Shown here piece by piece: positions 1 to 5,746 of a DNA stretch of 6,022 nt. This DNA comes from Lachnospiraceae bacterium (GTDB taxonomy: Bacteria > Bacillota > Clostridia > Lachnospirales > Lachnospiraceae), in NCBI GenBank assembly GCA_017380975.1, contig JAFOCX010000035.1, positions 1-6,022 on the forward strand, written 5' to 3'. The first letter of the stretch is position 1; each line of letters starts with the position of its first letter. Below the pieces are notes generated by a model. That model searched no databases. It worked only from the letters and a program-made list of their open reading frames with translations, and was not told where the DNA came from. The position numbers and the translations under genes were made by a program.

Positions 1-624
1 GATCGCAGCTCCATATGCACGCAGATCACGAAACTCAAGATTGTTCTTTTCCATATATTCCAGTTTTCTATGATCTGCTCTGGAAAACAGAAAAGCAAAC
101 ATTTCAATATCTAACTCCGTAACGCCTCTGGAAAACTGCATGGTATCCATTCGCATTCCATACAAAAGCGCCGTTGCCACACGCGAGTCCATCGGAACGT
201 CCAGCTCTTTATAATAGTCCGCAATTAATGTTGCACAGCTGCCGACCAAGCGAATATCCTCATATAAATATGTCTCTTTACTAAATACAGGATGATGATC
301 GATGCATGCAAATTCAATTCCAACAAAATCCTTGATGTTTCCACCATTTTTTTGAGCATCCACACAAATGATCCAATCATCATCGGTCAGCTGATTTCGT
401 ATTTCCTCATAAGCAAATACATCAACATCCAAAATATCGGTCATTTTTTTGACACTCAATTTATCAATTCGTCCTTCATAACACAAAACAGATTCAATAC
501 CGTAATACTCAAATAGTTTTTGCAATCCGAATCCGGATGCGATCGCATCCGGGTCCGGAAAATTATGTGTTTGTATATAAATTTTTCTGCCTTTACAAAG
601 CTCCAGTAATTTTCTGTATTCCAT
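1..624 (-). CDS. DHH-family phosphoesterase, NrnA-like (3' end beyond window)
   Basis: This is the N-terminal 208 codons of a cytosolic DHH-superfamily phosphoesterase; the reading frame is open to the left edge. Visible motifs, numbered from the chosen Met: T19-H20-N21-F22-P23-D24-P25-D26-A27 (motif I), C87-V88-D89 (motif II), the signature D109-H110-H111-P112 (motif III) and G156-M-R-M-D160-T (motif IV). These His and Asp residues bind the two Mn ions in the family. NrnA-type members degrade short oligoribonucleotides and can dephosphorylate pAp. They are about 310-330 residues long, so the C-terminal DHHA1 substrate-binding domain should lie outside the window. Two ATGs are possible, at 630 and 624. 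I chose 624 because AAGGA at 634-638 lies 9 bases upstream, against only 3 bases for 630. The gene starts 22 bases after the CAP gene stop, so the two are probably cotranscribed. The family call is firm; the exact substrate (nanoRNA, pAp or a cyclic dinucleotide product) is not determined. Confidence 0.88.
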   Translation of the reverse strand, partial: MEYRKLLELCKGRKIYIQTHNFPDPDAIASGFGLQKLFEYYGIESVLCYEGRIDKLSVKKMTDILDVDVFAYEEIRNQLTDDDWIICVDAQKNGGNIKDFVGIEFACIDHHPVFSKETYLYEDIRLVGSCATLIADYYKELDVPMDSRVATALLYGMRMDTMQFSRGVTELDIEMFAFLFSRADHRKLEYMEKNNLEFRDLRAYGAAI

Positions 625-633
625 AACCATAGT

Positions 634-638
634 TCCTT
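634..638 (-). promoter_or_regulatory. Ribosome binding site of the DHH phosphoesterase gene
   Basis: AAGGA on the minus strand lies between the CAP gene stop and the DHH gene. Its spacing of 9 bases supports the ATG at 624 over the in-frame ATG at 630, which is only 3 bases away. Confidence 0.6.
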
Positions 639-646
639 CAATCTGA

Positions 647-1168
647 TCAATTTGCAAATAACAGACACCAGTATCCGATACCATCTTCCTCAACATATCC
701 GGTTCCAACCTTTGCAAACCGGTCACGCAAAAGATTTTCACGATGCCCTTTTGATTCAAACCATGCTTGAACAACCTGTTTGTATTGCCCACATTTTCCT
801 TTCGCCAGATTTTCTCCTTTTATCGTTCCCCTGATTCCGATTTGAGAAAATACCGTGTAAAATGGTGTTCCATCCGGTCTTGTGTGCGAAAATAAACTTT
901 GCTGTTCTCCCGCGCGGATCATCGCTGCTTTGGTAAGGCTCTCATCCTTTACCAGTTGGATCAAACCGAGACGCCCTCGTTCTTCATTTATCATACGGAG
1001 CATCGCATCTCCTTGCATTTCTTGATCCATGTACATGATTCTTTCCGCTGCGCAGCATTGGTCTGTTGTTGAGGCATATGGATACAATATTGGAAGGAAA
1101 TTCAAAAACAGGCTTCCTCCAATCAAGGCTATCCATCGATGCCCCCATTTTCTTTTTTGTTTCTTCAA
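647..1168 (-). CDS. Secreted CAP/SCP-domain protein (YkwD-like)
   Basis: This 173-residue protein has an export signal and a single CAP (SCP/PR-1) domain. Residues 1-12 are strongly basic (KKQKRKWGHR). A hydrophobic stretch follows at about 12-32, with possible signal-peptidase cleavage after Ala32; there is no lipobox, so it is probably exported or membrane-anchored. The CAP domain covers about 55-173: N61-E-E-R, S94-H95-T-R-P-D-G, G118-E119-N120, and A135-W136-F-E-S139-K-G-H142-R-E-N145. His95, Glu119 and His142 match the conserved CAP cavity residues. Bacterial CAP proteins are extracytoplasmic and mostly of unknown activity; spore-coat and cell-surface roles are known for some. The start is taken as TTG at 1168, because AAGGAGG lies just upstream and the N-terminus then begins like a normal signal peptide. 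A further in-frame TTG at 1189 would add seven residues (180 aa). Cys38-Cys39 just after the signal region and Cys126 and Cys168 could form disulfides. The domain call is firm; the function is unknown. Confidence 0.87.
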   Translation of the reverse strand: MKKQKRKWGHRWIALIGGSLFLNFLPILYPYASTTDQCCAAERIMYMDQEMQGDAMLRMINEERGRLGLIQLVKDESLTKAAMIRAGEQQSLFSHTRPDGTPFYTVFSQIGIRGTIKGENLAKGKCGQYKQVVQAWFESKGHRENLLRDRFAKVGTGYVEEDGIGYWCLLFAN

Positions 1169-1172
1169 ACAT

Positions 1173-1179
1173 CCTCCTT
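1173..1179 (-). promoter_or_regulatory. Ribosome binding site of the CAP-domain gene
   Basis: A perfect AAGGAGG lies 4 bases before the TTG at 1168. The spacing is short, but the only ATG nearby (1172) is in another frame and abuts the site. The alternative in-frame TTG at 1189 would have to use AGGGG at 1201-1205, 11 bases upstream. Confidence 0.6.
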
Positions 1180-1215
1180 CCCTCTCCAAGATTCTTTTAT
1201 CCCCTAGGGAAACGT

Positions 1216-1246
1216 AAGGAAACGAACGTATCCGGTCCGTTTCCTT
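1216..1246 (-). other. Leader hairpin before the CAP gene
   Basis: A perfect 9-base inverted repeat (AAGGAAACG / CGTTTCCTT) encloses a 13-base loop in the untranslated leader of the CAP gene. No U-run follows on the minus strand, so it is not a convincing intrinsic terminator for the upstream epimerase gene. A second CGTTTCC copy (1208-1214, minus strand) lies just downstream and could compete for the same AAGGAAACG arm. Confidence 0.5.
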
Positions 1247-1269
1247 CCACTTCTTTCTATTAAATAATC

Positions 1270-1298
1270 ATGATACGATTGTAGCCTCATCCTGTCAG
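1270..1298 (-). promoter_or_regulatory. Predicted sigma-A-type promoter for the CAP-DHH pair
   Basis: On the minus strand, CTGACA (1298-1293) is separated by exactly 17 bases from TATCAT (1275-1270). Each box differs from consensus at one position. The -35 box contains the TGA stop of the epimerase gene. Transcription would start near 1263, giving a leader of about 95 bases before the TTG start. This suggests the CAP-DHH pair is transcribed separately from the epimerase, though read-through is possible because no strong terminator separates them. Confidence 0.55.
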
Positions 1299-2173
1299 AT
1301 GATCTCAACCGCATATTTTAAACTCTTAGACTCACCCGGCTGTAAACAGATCACGTGCGGCTTATCCAAAAATTCTCCGGTTTCATTTTCGTAGCCTGCA
1401 CAGCCATGCCACGGCTCCAGGCAAATATACGGCGCTTTTTCCGCTCCTTTTGTCCAAAATGCGATCATCGGGAACTGTTCAAATTCCATCTGAACACCAC
1501 GCCCGGTTTCTTTATGTTTTAAACTAACCTTCTTTGAGTTTAAGCCACGGAATACAACGGTATCCAGACGCGCGTAAACACTATGATCAAGAGGAAGGAT
1601 CTTACCGGAAAGCATCTCTTCGGTATCTCCGTTGCGGAACAAGCCTCTCTCAGATAATAAGATCGTAGAAGCTTCCTCCTCATTCTCAAACTCAAGAACG
1701 TAATCTTCAAACTTCTCGCCCTCATTCATCGGGCAGTTAAATGCGGTATGTGCGCCCACGCAGTAAGGAAGCATACCATCTCCGGTATTCTTCACGCGGT
1801 ATTCTGTAGTAAAGCCTCGCTCTGTCAATCTATGCTCGATCCTGAAAGAAAACTTGAACGGATAGACCTTTAAAGTCTCTTCATTCTCGCAAAGTTCAAA
1901 CACAACGTAATCTTCCCCACGCTCTGCCACTGCAAATTCACTGTTTCTGGCAAAACCATGACGGCCCATCTGATATTCTTTTCCTTCGATCTTAATGGAA
2001 CCATTTTTCAAATTGCCTACAACCGGAAACAGATTCGGATTGCGTCCTGTCCAATATGCCGGATTTCCATCCCAAATATATTCTTTCCCTGTATCATCTT
2101 TAAAGGAAACCAGTTCGCCTCCATGAGTTTCAACAACGCCTGTTACCTCGCCAAATTTCAATTCAATCTGCAT
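1295..2173 (-). CDS. Aldose 1-epimerase family protein (LacX/GalM-like)
   Basis: This is a complete 292-residue cytosolic protein of the aldose 1-epimerase (mutarotase) superfamily, which interconverts alpha and beta anomers of aldoses or phosphosugars. Motifs in order: W34-D35 and W41; R44-N-P-N-L-F-P50, a typical N-terminal family motif; G70-R71-H72-G73-F74 with the first catalytic-type His; V139-G-A-H142-T-A-F with the second His; and I250-C-L-E253-P-W-H-G with the expected catalytic Glu. D204 may be the substrate-binding Asp. The length of about 290 fits the LacX-like branch better than classical GalM (about 340). The ATG at 2173 has AGGAGG 7 bases upstream and a strong promoter before it. 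It is transcribed away from the kinase-nagB-nagA operon, so a role with amino sugars is possible but not shown. The family call is firm; the substrate is unknown. Confidence 0.92.
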   Translation of the reverse strand: MQIELKFGEVTGVVETHGGELVSFKDDTGKEYIWDGNPAYWTGRNPNLFPVVGNLKNGSIKIEGKEYQMGRHGFARNSEFAVAERGEDYVVFELCENEETLKVYPFKFSFRIEHRLTERGFTTEYRVKNTGDGMLPYCVGAHTAFNCPMNEGEKFEDYVLEFENEEEASTILLSERGLFRNGDTEEMLSGKILPLDHSVYARLDTVVFRGLNSKKVSLKHKETGRGVQMEFEQFPMIAFWTKGAEKAPYICLEPWHGCAGYENETGEFLDKPHVICLQPGESKSLKYAVEII

Positions 2174-2212
2174 CGTTCTGCCTCCTCTATTTTCGTTTTT
2201 TCCTTACTTAAA

Positions 2213-2241
2213 ACTATACCAAATCAGTACCAAAAAATCAA
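2213..2241 (-). promoter_or_regulatory. Predicted promoter of the aldose 1-epimerase gene
   Basis: On the minus strand, TTGATT (2241-2236) and TATAGT (2218-2213) are separated by exactly 17 bases, close to sigma-A consensus. The start site would fall near 2206, leaving a short leader of about 30 bases that includes the AGGAGG site. Confidence 0.65.
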
Positions 2242-2284
2242 CGTTCGAAAAGATTACAACAGACTTGATTTACTATCATTTTTC

Positions 2285-2314
2285 CGATAATTGAGTGACA
2301 AAAACAGATTATCG
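2285..2314. promoter_or_regulatory. Inverted repeat bracketing the kinase -35 box, possible operator
   Basis: CGATAAT (2285-2291) and ATTATCG (2308-2314) form a perfect 7-base inverted repeat with a 16-base spacer; the half-site centres are 23 bases apart. The -35 box (2295-2300) lies between the arms, and the right arm ends just before the extended -10. A dimeric regulator bound here would block RNA polymerase. No regulator gene is visible in the window, so this is inference from position and symmetry. Confidence 0.4.
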
Positions 2315-2323
2315 TGGTACAAT
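2295..2323 (+). promoter_or_regulatory. Predicted extended -10 promoter of the kinase-nagB-nagA operon
   Basis: GTGACA (2295-2300) is 17 bases from TACAAT (2318-2323), and TG at 2315-2316 provides an extended -10. Each hexamer differs from consensus at one position. Transcription would start near 2330, giving a leader of about 65 bases before the ATG at 2395. Confidence 0.7.
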
Positions 2324-2338
2324 AATTACACTAGACGA

Positions 2339-2367
2339 GTATGTGCGTATTTAGGGGAGGCGCATAC
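2339..2367 (+). other. Potential hairpin in the operon leader RNA
   Basis: GTATGTGC (2339-2346) can pair with GCGCATAC (2360-2367), with one G-U pair, around a 13-base loop that contains the SD-like AGGGGAG. The true ribosome binding site (2380-2385) is outside the stem. It could stabilise the 5' end of the mRNA or be a coincidence. Confidence 0.35.
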
Positions 2368-2379
2368 AAAATATATTTC

Positions 2380-2385
2380 AGGAGG
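2380..2385 (+). promoter_or_regulatory. Ribosome binding site deciding the kinase start
   Basis: AGGAGG lies 9 bases before the ATG at 2395. The in-frame ATG at 2341 has no such site and would add 18 residues unlike the rest of the protein, so 2395 is the start. Confidence 0.85.
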
Positions 2386-2394
2386 ATATTTGGT

Positions 2395-3771
2395 ATGAAT
2401 CGTTATGGTATTGACGTACAGTTAAAAAACGTTCCTGTTCTGGATCCGGAGTTCACTCCTCTTTTAAAGTTTAATCAGGCTTTCTTAGAGAATGCAACAA
2501 AACCGGTTTCCATCGCAGTAGAAAGAGCCGATGGCCAGATGGCTACAAAGCACACTATGATCCACGGCACACCGGAAATGTATGAAGCAGACTGCTACTA
2601 CATCGACCGTATGGTAAAAACTATGCTCTGGCTCCAGGGTGGTTTCAAAGTATATGTAAACGACAAAGCAATGTATGATTACCTGAGCAGCACTTACTGC
2701 AAAGGCGGCGCTCGTGAATTCGACTGGGATTTCATGGCTAACATCTACGAGAGTGCTTTTGAAGTTATTTATACAGACAATGTTCCGGAAGCAAAAGATG
2801 CTCCGTACAAAGCCGGCGGCAACTTAGAAGGCTGCCGTATCGGTTTCGACGCAGGTGGATCTGACCGTAAGGTTTCTGCTGTTATTGACGGCGAAACTGT
2901 TTATTCTGAGGAAGTTGTTTGGTATCCGAAGATTACAGAAGATCCGGATTATCACTACAACGGAATCGTAGAAGCTTTCAAATCTGCAGCTTCCCATATG
3001 CCGAGAGTTGATGCGGTTGGTATCTCTTCCGCAGGTATCTTCATCAACAACCGTACTATGACTGCATCTCTCTTCTTGAAAGTTCCGAAGGAGCTCTATG
3101 ATGAGAAAGTAAAAGATATCTACATCCGTGCCGTAAAAGACACCTTCGGCGATGTTCCGTATGTAGTTGCAAACGACGGTGACGTTTCTGCTCTTGCAGG
3201 CACTATGAGCCTGAAAGACAACAACGTTCTCGGTATCGCTATGGGTACTTCCGAGGCAGTTGGTTATATCGACGAAGAAGGCCGTATCACAGGCTGGTTA
3301 AACGAGCTCGCTTTCGTTCCGGTTGACGCAAATCCGGATGCGATGATCGATGAGTGGGCAGGCGATATCGGCTGCGGCGTTAAATACTTCTCTCAGGACG
3401 GCGTGATCAAACTTGCTCCGGCTGCAGGTATCGAATTAGACGAATCCGCTGCTCCGGCTCAGAAGTTAAAAGCAGTTCAGGCCCTTATGGCTGAAGATGA
3501 CCCGAGAGCTGCCAAGATCTATGAGTCTATCGGCTGTTACCTTGGACATACTCTTGCTTACTACCATGAGACATATGGTTTCCGTTATGTTCTTCTCCTT
3601 GGCCGTGTAATGAGCGGCAAAGGCGGCGATCTGTTATTCGAGACATGCCAGAAAGTCCTCAACGATGAGTATCCGGAAGTTGCTGCAAAATTCCAGCTCA
3701 CATTACCGGATGAGTACTTCCGCCGTGTTGGCCAGTCCATGGCTGTTGCAAGCTTACCGGAGCTGAAATAA
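2395..3771 (+). CDS. ROK/ASKHA-fold sugar kinase-like protein, candidate GlcNAc kinase
   Basis: This 458-residue cytosolic protein heads the amino-sugar operon. Residues 1 to about 145 are an extension not found in ordinary ROK kinases (about 300 aa). From 148 an ASKHA actin-like ATPase fold begins. It shows I149-G-F-D152-A-G-G-S156 (phosphate-1 loop), G209-I-S-S-A-G214, N260-D261-G-D263 (position of the catalytic base Asp in ROK kinases), G280-I-A-M-G-T-S286 (phosphate-2) and L401-L-G-R-V-M-S-G-K-G410 (adenosine motif). The ROK zinc signature (GH...CxCGxxGCxE) is missing; the equivalent stretch near 318-345 reads D-E-W-A-G-D-I-G-C-G. There is no N-terminal helix-turn-helix, so it is unlikely to be a ROK repressor. 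nagB follows 99 bases downstream. In that setting the likely job is ATP-dependent phosphorylation of GlcNAc, or of a related amino sugar, to feed nagA. The fold and family call is good; the substrate is inferred from neighbours only. Confidence 0.82.
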   Translation: MNRYGIDVQLKNVPVLDPEFTPLLKFNQAFLENATKPVSIAVERADGQMATKHTMIHGTPEMYEADCYYIDRMVKTMLWLQGGFKVYVNDKAMYDYLSSTYCKGGAREFDWDFMANIYESAFEVIYTDNVPEAKDAPYKAGGNLEGCRIGFDAGGSDRKVSAVIDGETVYSEEVVWYPKITEDPDYHYNGIVEAFKSAASHMPRVDAVGISSAGIFINNRTMTASLFLKVPKELYDEKVKDIYIRAVKDTFGDVPYVVANDGDVSALAGTMSLKDNNVLGIAMGTSEAVGYIDEEGRITGWLNELAFVPVDANPDAMIDEWAGDIGCGVKYFSQDGVIKLAPAAGIELDESAAPAQKLKAVQALMAEDDPRAAKIYESIGCYLGHTLAYYHETYGFRYVLLLGRVMSGKGGDLLFETCQKVLNDEYPEVAAKFQLTLPDEYFRRVGQSMAVASLPELK

Positions 3772-3792
3772 TTTATTTATGTAAGTTTTATC

Positions 3793-3823
3793 TGGCGGAC
3801 CTGTACTAACGACAGGTTCGCCA
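3793..3823 (+). other. Intercistronic hairpin between the kinase gene and nagB
   Basis: TGGCGGACCTGT (3793-3804) and ACAGGTTCGCCA (3812-3823) form a 12-base-pair stem with one G-U pair and a 7-base loop. AT-rich sequence follows rather than a T-run, so it does not look like a full terminator. In an mRNA it could protect the kinase message from 3' decay or mark a processing site, allowing different levels of kinase and NagB/NagA. Confidence 0.6.
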
Positions 3824-3836
3824 ATATGTAACATAT
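3824..3836. repeat. Short palindrome ATATGT-A-ACATAT
   Basis: A perfect 6-base inverted repeat around a single A follows the intercistronic hairpin directly and precedes the nagB ribosome binding site (AAGGAG, 3855-3860). It could be a protein site or chance in AT-rich DNA. Confidence 0.25.
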
Positions 3837-3870
3837 ACATTATTACCAAATAATAAGGAGATTATTAGCT

Positions 3871-4623
3871 ATGAGAATTTATAAGGAAGCAGATTATGCT
3901 GCAATGAGCAAACGCGCTGCAAACATCATCGCTGCAGAAGTGATCAGAAAACCGAACTGTGTACTTGGTCTTGCTACAGGCTCCACACCGATCGCAACAT
4001 ACAAAGGATTAATCGAGAAATATAACAACGGCGAGATCAGCTTCAAGGAAGTTAAATCTGTAAACCTTGACGAGTACAAGGGTCTTGCAGGCACACATGA
4101 TCAGAGCTACCGCTACTTCATGCAGGAAAACCTGTTCAAACACATCGATATCGATGTTGCAAACACAAACGTTCCGAACGGTCTTGCTGAAGATGCTGAG
4201 GCTGAGTGTGCAAACTACGACGCTCTCGTTGCTTCCCTTGGCTACGCTGACATTCAGCTCCTCGGACTTGGCAACAACGGCCATATCGGTTTCAACGAGC
4301 CGGATGCATTCTTCACAAAAGAAACTCACGTTGTAGACCTCACACAGAGCACCATCGACGCAAACGCTCGTTTCTTCGAGACAATCGACGATGTTCCGCG
4401 TCAGGCTCTTACAATGGGCGTTGGCTGCATCATGGCTGCCCGCCGCGTTCTTCTGATCGCTTCCGGTGAAGCAAAAGCAGATGCCCTTTACAAAATGATC
4501 TGCGGACCGATCACTCCGGATTGTCCGGCTTCCATCCTTCAGCTCCATCCGGATGTAGTTGTTGTTGGTGATACAGCTTCCTTAAGCAAAGTTGTTGAAG
4601 CGGGGGTTAAAGTATGCGAATAA
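3871..4623 (+). CDS. nagB: Glucosamine-6-phosphate deaminase
   Basis: This 250-residue cytosolic enzyme converts glucosamine-6-phosphate and water to fructose-6-phosphate and ammonia, the step that joins amino-sugar catabolism to glycolysis. Motifs: L32-G-L-A-T-G-S-T-P40 (phosphate binding), S64-V-N-L-D67-E-Y69 with the catalytic Asp, L131-G-L-G-N-N136-G-H138-I-G-F-N-E143-P with the ring-opening His and Glu, and T182-M-G-V-G185 further on. Position 136 is Asn where E. coli NagB has Asp141; to my knowledge this is usual in the shorter Gram-positive, Bacillus-type enzymes. The length matches that monomeric group (about 240-250) rather than the allosteric hexameric E. coli type (266). The ATG at 3871 has AAGGAG 10 bases upstream. 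The last 10 bases overlap the start of nagA, implying coupled translation. Confidence 0.96.
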   Translation: MRIYKEADYAAMSKRAANIIAAEVIRKPNCVLGLATGSTPIATYKGLIEKYNNGEISFKEVKSVNLDEYKGLAGTHDQSYRYFMQENLFKHIDIDVANTNVPNGLAEDAEAECANYDALVASLGYADIQLLGLGNNGHIGFNEPDAFFTKETHVVDLTQSTIDANARFFETIDDVPRQALTMGVGCIMAARRVLLIASGEAKADALYKMICGPITPDCPASILQLHPDVVVVGDTASLSKVVEAGVKVCE

Positions 4624-5741
4624 TCGGCGGACAGGTTTTTGACCTTGAAAAAGGCTTTGTCGAGCGCGATCTTTATACAGAAGGTATGTTCATTTCCGAA
4701 ACCAGCAGTGATGACGTTGTCATCGACGCTGCGGACTGTTATGTAATTCCGGGTCTGGTTGACGTTCACTTCCACGGTGCTGTGGGTGAAGATTTCAGTG
4801 ATGCAACTCCGGAAGGTCTTCAGAAGATCGCTGATTTCGAATTATCCGAGGGCGTTACATATATCTGCCCGACTGGTATGACTCTCTTAGAGGACCAGTT
4901 AACAAAAGTATGTCAGGTAACGGCTGCACACAGAAAGAGCAATCCGAGCGGTGCAGAAGTTGTTGGTATTCATCTTGAGGGTCCGTTCCTCTGTGTAGCA
5001 AAGAAGGGTGCACAGAATGAAGCATTCTTACACGAGCCGGACGTAGCAATGCTCCGCCGCCTCAATGAGGCATCTGAAGGCTGCGTAAAATTAGTAACCG
5101 TTGCTCCGGAAGAGCCGAACGGTATCGAATTCGTTCGCGAGGCATCCAAAGACGGTATCACAGTTTCTCTTGGTCATACAATCGCAAACTATGATATTGC
5201 AAGTGAAGCATATGCTGCAGGCGCTTCTCATGCAACCCACCTTTACAATGGTATGCCGTCCTTCCTTCACCGTGAACCGGGCGTGATCGGTGCAGCTTGT
5301 GACGCTCCGCACGTAAAGGCTGAGCTGATCGTTGACGGTGTTCATATTCATGGCAGTGTTGTACGTACTACATTCAAGATGTTCGGTAAAGAGCGTATGG
5401 TGATCATTTCCGACTCCTTAAGAGCAACCGGTATGCCGGATGGCATCTACCCGTTCGGCGGTCAGGAAATTGAAGTGCACGGAAACCGTGCAACTATTGC
5501 AGGTCATCCGGAGACTCTCGCAGGTTCCGTTACATCCTTAATGGGCTGCATGCGCCAGGCTGTTAAGTTCGGTATTCCGCTCGCTGATGCAGTTCGTGCT
5601 TCCTCTTACAACCCGGCTCAGCAGATCAAGATCGATGATCGCTGCGGCAGTTTAGAAGTTGGCAAAGAGGCTAGTATTGTACTCTTAAGCAAAGACGATC
5701 TTTCTGTTAAGAATATCATCTTCAAGGGCACAGAAGTTTAA
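4614..5741 (+). CDS. nagA: N-acetylglucosamine-6-phosphate deacetylase
   Basis: This 375-residue amidohydrolase-superfamily enzyme hydrolyses GlcNAc-6-phosphate to GlcN-6-phosphate and acetate in the cytosol, supplying NagB. Motifs in order: P46-G-L-V-D-V-H52-F-H54-G (metal-binding HxH of the TIM barrel), H120-L-E122-G-P-F (metal ligand Glu), S185-L-G-H188-T (His ligand), H206-A-T-H209-L-Y-N-G-M214 (His ligand and substrate loop), D241-G-V-H244, I265-S-D267-S-L-R-A-T-G with the catalytic Asp, and L302-A-G-S305. Length and motif order are typical of the family (about 375-390), and the small N- and C-terminal beta domain is present. The ATG at 4614 lies inside the end of nagB. Its upstream signal is only a G-run (4602-4606, 7 bases away), so translation probably depends on ribosomes finishing nagB. 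A strong terminator follows the stop. Confidence 0.96.
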   Translation: MRIIGGQVFDLEKGFVERDLYTEGMFISETSSDDVVIDAADCYVIPGLVDVHFHGAVGEDFSDATPEGLQKIADFELSEGVTYICPTGMTLLEDQLTKVCQVTAAHRKSNPSGAEVVGIHLEGPFLCVAKKGAQNEAFLHEPDVAMLRRLNEASEGCVKLVTVAPEEPNGIEFVREASKDGITVSLGHTIANYDIASEAYAAGASHATHLYNGMPSFLHREPGVIGAACDAPHVKAELIVDGVHIHGSVVRTTFKMFGKERMVIISDSLRATGMPDGIYPFGGQEIEVHGNRATIAGHPETLAGSVTSLMGCMRQAVKFGIPLADAVRASSYNPAQQIKIDDRCGSLEVGKEASIVLLSKDDLSVKNIIFKGTEV

Positions 5742-5746
5742 ACGAC

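Noticed and set aside
292..516. Plus-strand and alternative minus-strand small frames in the leftmost 660 bases
   Set aside because: The DHH phosphoesterase frame, with all its metal-binding motifs, runs through this region without interruption to the window edge.
984..1172. ATG-started minus-strand frame of 62 codons overlapping the CAP gene
   Set aside because: The ATG abuts the ribosome binding site with no spacing, the product has no recognisable features, and it lies out of frame inside a clear CAP-domain gene.
1216..1246. Intrinsic terminator for the epimerase gene
   Set aside because: The hairpin is real, but no T-run follows on the minus strand, and the predicted CAP promoter places it inside that gene's leader.
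2207..2222. Possible NagR/DasR-type dre operator at the epimerase -10 (TTGGTATAGTTTT on the minus strand)
   Set aside because: Only the left half resembles the TGGTCTAGACCA-like palindrome; the right half does not match.
2341..2394. In-frame upstream ATG that would lengthen the kinase by 18 residues
   Set aside because: It has no properly placed ribosome binding site, lies within a predicted leader stem and gives a non-domain-like N-terminus. The ATG at 2395 has AGGAGG at 9 bases.
4009..4548. Long open frame (179 codons) antisense to nagB
   Set aside because: It is a shadow of the strongly biased codons of nagB, and its cysteine- and valine-rich product has no family features.
2395..5741. 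Almost exclusive CCG proline codons in the kinase-nagB-nagA operon as a sign of horizontal transfer
   Set aside because: The epimerase and DHH genes also prefer CCG, so this appears to be a host-wide habit strengthened by high expression.
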